Assembly: GCA_947455285.1 (NCBI GenBank)
Contig: CANGOK010000146.1
Location: forward strand, 1 to 8,265
Direction: 5' to 3'
Source of the DNA: Beijerinckiaceae bacterium
Lineage (GTDB): Bacteria; Pseudomonadota; Alphaproteobacteria; Rhizobiales; Beijerinckiaceae
Length of the DNA: 8,265 nucleotides
Positions 6,247-8,265 of the stretch are shown here, piece after piece. Below the pieces are notes generated by a model. It ran no database searches. It saw only the letters and a list, made by a program, of their open reading frames with translations, and was not told the DNA's origin. The first letter of the stretch is position 1, and each line of letters opens with the position of its first letter. The position numbers were made by a program, and so were the translations under genes.

Positions 6247-8265
6247 TCACAGAAAGGAGTGCGGGTCCACATCCACAGCCACCCGCACCCCGCCGCGCTC
6301 GGGCGGGGCGGCGGCGATCATGGCGCGCAGGAATCCCTGCAGATCGGTGCTGCGCGGCGCCTTGAGCAACAGGCGGAAACGATGGCGCCCGCGCACGACA
6401 GCTATGGGCGCCTCCGCAGGGCCAAGCACCATCACATCGTCAGGTCCGGGCAAGGCGCCGGGCGGCGCCACGCGCCAGCGCTCGCTGGGCGGCAGTCCAT
6501 AAGCGGCTCTGGCGAGCGCGCGCGCATGGGTCTCGGCGCTCACGCGGTCATTGCCCGAAACGATGAGGGCGGCGAGGCGACCGAAGGGCGGCAGGCCCGC
6601 TCTCTCGCGCGAAGCGATTTCTTCTGCATAGAAGCGTTCGGTGTCGCCAGAAAGCAGCGCGCGCATGACGGGATGATCGGGCTGCCATGTCTGCACCAGC
6701 CCGCGCCCCGGCCTGTCGCCCCGTCCCGCGCGCCCGGTTACCTGCTGAAGCAACTGGAAGGTGCGCTCGGCCGCGCGCGGATCGCCGGAGGATAGCCCCA
6801 CATCGCCATCGACGACGCCAACCAGCGTGAGGCGCGGGAAGTTATGGCCCTTGGCCACAAGCTGCGTGCCGATGACGATGTCGAAATCACCCTGCGCGAT
6901 GGCCTCAAGCTCCTGACGCAGACGCTCCGCCCCGCCAGGAAAATCTGACGAGAGCACCAGCGTGCGCGCATCAGGAAAAAGGGTCGCGACTTCTTCGCCG
7001 AGCCGTTCCACGCCGGGACCGCAGGCGGTGAGGGAATCGACGCTCTGGCATTCCGGGCAAGCGTCTGGGCGCCGCTCGATATGACCGCAGTGGTGGCACA
7101 CCAGCGCCTTGCGGAAGCGATGCTCCACCAGCCATGCCGTGCAATTGGGACATTCGAAGCGATGGCCGCAGGACTGGCAGAGCGTCAGCGGCGCATAGCC
7201 TCTTCGGTTGAGAAAAAGCAGCGCCTGTTCGCCTCGGCCAAGCGTCTCGCGCACCGCCTCGCACAGACGCGGCGAGATCCATTTGCCGCGCGGCGCCGCC
7301 TCCTTGCGCAGGTCGATGGCTTCGATAGGCGGCAGGCTGCGGCCACCAAACCGCGCTTCGAGCCGCAGATGGGCGTAGCGCCCCTGCTGCGCATTGACGC
7401 GCGATTCGAGAGAGGGCGTGGCGGAGGCCAGCACCACCGGGCAGGCCTCGATGCGCCCGCGCACCACCGCCATGTCGCGGGCGTGATAGCTGACGCCATC
7501 CTCCTGCTTGTAGGCGGCCTCGTGTTCTTCATCGACGACGATGAGGCCAAGATGGCTGAAGGGCAGGAAGAGGGCCGAGCGCGCCCCCGCCACCACGCTC
7601 ACCTCGCCATTGGCGACGCCCGTCCAGATGCGGGCGCGCTTGCGGCTCGCGAGGCCCGAATGCCATTCGGCGGGCCGCACGCCGAAGCGCGCCGCGAAAC
7701 GGTCGAGGAACTGCGCCGTGAGGGCGATTTCAGGCATCAGGATCAGCGCTTGCCGACCCTCGCGCAGCGCCTGCGCAACCGCCTCGAAATAGACCTCCGT
7801 CTTGCCCGATCCCGTCACGCCTTCGAGCAGGGCGACGGAAAATTGTTTGGCCGCCACATTGGCGCGCAACGCATCCGCCGCCGCCTGCTGGTCGGGTTCA
7901 AGGGGCATGCGGGCGAAATCAGCCTGCGGAGGAAGGGCGACGGGATCGGCGGAAAGCGCAATAGCTTCGAGCGCGCCTTCATCCACCAAGCCGTCGATGA
8001 CCCCGGCTGAAACCGCCGCGGCTTCGGCCAGAACCGACTTCTGGAAAGCGAGCCCGCCTTCAGCCGCCGCCAGCACCCGCTTGCGGGCGGGGGTCATGCG
8101 CTCGGGCAGGGCGCCGGTCAGGCGCACACCGATGCGGATCGGCTCGGGACCAGCGGCGTCGGGCGCGCGCACGCCCATGCGCAGCACCATGCCGCGCGGC
8201 GACAAGGTCCAGCGCGCGACCCAATCGACGAATTGGCGCAGCGGATCGCCCAGCGGCGGCAGATC
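6247..8265 (-). CDS. priA: Primosomal protein PriA, replication restart helicase (N-terminus outside the window)
   Basis: PriA is a 3'-to-5' superfamily 2 DNA helicase that recognises stalled forks and D-loops and starts reassembly of the replisome through DnaB loading. The 672 visible residues include part of the N-terminal DNA-binding region, then the helicase. Counting from the window edge: Walker A GVTGSGKT at 149-156, Walker B DEEH at 245-248, and SATPS (motif III) at 281-285. Two zinc sites follow, with eight cysteines at 363, 366, 372, 375, 390, 393, 403 and 406, inserted between the helicase lobes as in all PriA. Then come GTQLVAKGHNFP in motif V and QVTGRAGRG (motif VI) near 508-516. 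The C-terminal domain ends VDVDPHSFL. The frame stays open to 8265 with PriA-like sequence (DLPPLGDPLRQFVDWVARW), so the TTG at 8205 is not the start. Roughly 60-80 residues should lie beyond the edge. All helicase and zinc residues are intact. Confidence 0.97.
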   Translation of the reverse strand, partial: DLPPLGDPLRQFVDWVARWTLSPRGMVLRMGVRAPDAAGPEPIRIGVRLTGALPERMTPARKRVLAAAEGGLAFQKSVLAEAAAVSAGVIDGLVDEGALEAIALSADPVALPPQADFARMPLEPDQQAAADALRANVAAKQFSVALLEGVTGSGKTEVYFEAVAQALREGRQALILMPEIALTAQFLDRFAARFGVRPAEWHSGLASRKRARIWTGVANGEVSVVAGARSALFLPFSHLGLIVVDEEHEAAYKQEDGVSYHARDMAVVRGRIEACPVVLASATPSLESRVNAQQGRYAHLRLEARFGGRSLPPIEAIDLRKEAAPRGKWISPRLCEAVRETLGRGEQALLFLNRRGYAPLTLCQSCGHRFECPNCTAWLVEHRFRKALVCHHCGHIERRPDACPECQSVDSLTACGPGVERLGEEVATLFPDARTLVLSSDFPGGAERLRQELEAIAQGDFDIVIGTQLVAKGHNFPRLTLVGVVDGDVGLSSGDPRAAERTFQLLQQVTGRAGRGDRPGRGLVQTWQPDHPVMRALLSGDTERFYAEEIASRERAGLPPFGRLAALIVSGNDRVSAETHARALARAAYGLPPSERWRVAPPGALPGPDDVMVLGPAEAPIAVVRGRHRFRLLLKAPRSTDLQGFLRAMIAAAPPERGGVRVAVDVDPHSFL

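Noticed and set aside
7081..8010. 309-residue + strand reading frame opposite priA
   Set aside because: It lies wholly antisense to strongly conserved PriA motifs. Its translation is rich in Arg, Ala and His with no domain, and no ribosome-binding site was evident.
6247..8205. priA starting at the TTG at 8205
   Set aside because: The frame is open to the window edge and the 20 codons before the TTG are PriA-like, so the gene simply continues beyond the window.
1..8265. CRISPR arrays, tRNA/rRNA genes, insertion sequences or prophage genes
   Set aside because: No spaced direct repeats, RNA gene cores, transposase motifs or terminal inverted repeats were seen; genes are tightly packed housekeeping and envelope functions with uniform composition.

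Overview
The window looks like the chromosome of a GC-rich alphaproteobacterium, probably of the Hyphomicrobiales (Rhizobiales) type. The basis is high GC at third codon positions, the alphaproteobacterial style of the EF-P, EpmA and PriA sequences, a YciI-EVE gene pair, and a DUF3772-type MscS channel. The genus cannot be fixed from the sequence alone. Eight protein-coding genes fill nearly all of it. No gene-free stretch exceeds about 105 bases. I see no RNA genes, CRISPR arrays, insertion sequences or phage genes.

Left region (1-2420): translation factor EF-P and its modification enzymes. The 5' part of efp runs leftward off the window (GTG start at 201). Facing away from it across a 105-base divergent spacer are epmA (307-1386) and epmB (1383-2420), which overlap by four bases. 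EpmB is a radical-SAM/PLP lysine 2,3-aminomutase that makes beta-lysine. EpmA is a tRNA-independent LysRS-like ligase that attaches beta-lysine to the loop lysine of EF-P, and that lysine (Lys34) is visible here. Modified EF-P rescues ribosomes stalled at polyproline motifs. Target and both writers therefore sit in one locus; the hydroxylase EpmC is not present in the window.

Middle region (2421-5446): two envelope genes on the + strand. The first is an approximately 801-residue MscS-superfamily channel with a signal peptide, a periplasmic DUF3772-like coiled-coil region, about eleven membrane segments and the MscS pore. Thirty-one bases later comes a small lipoprotein with a CAP/SCP domain. 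A GC-rich perfect inverted repeat (5471-5490) lies between this + strand group and the converging - strand group and probably terminates transcription.

Right region (5497-8265): a - strand run read from right to left as priA (N-terminus outside the window), then yciI, then an EVE-domain gene. PriA restarts collapsed replication forks. YciI and EVE are small single-domain proteins of poorly known function, and the EVE fold is related to readers of modified bases.

The EF-P cassette is the most coherent system, but its chemistry is already known. I found no clear evidence of a wholly undescribed system. Points worth a second look are a motif-1 proline-to-alanine change in EpmA, non-ATG starts on three of the eight genes, the channel-lipoprotein pair, and the priA-yciI-EVE arrangement.
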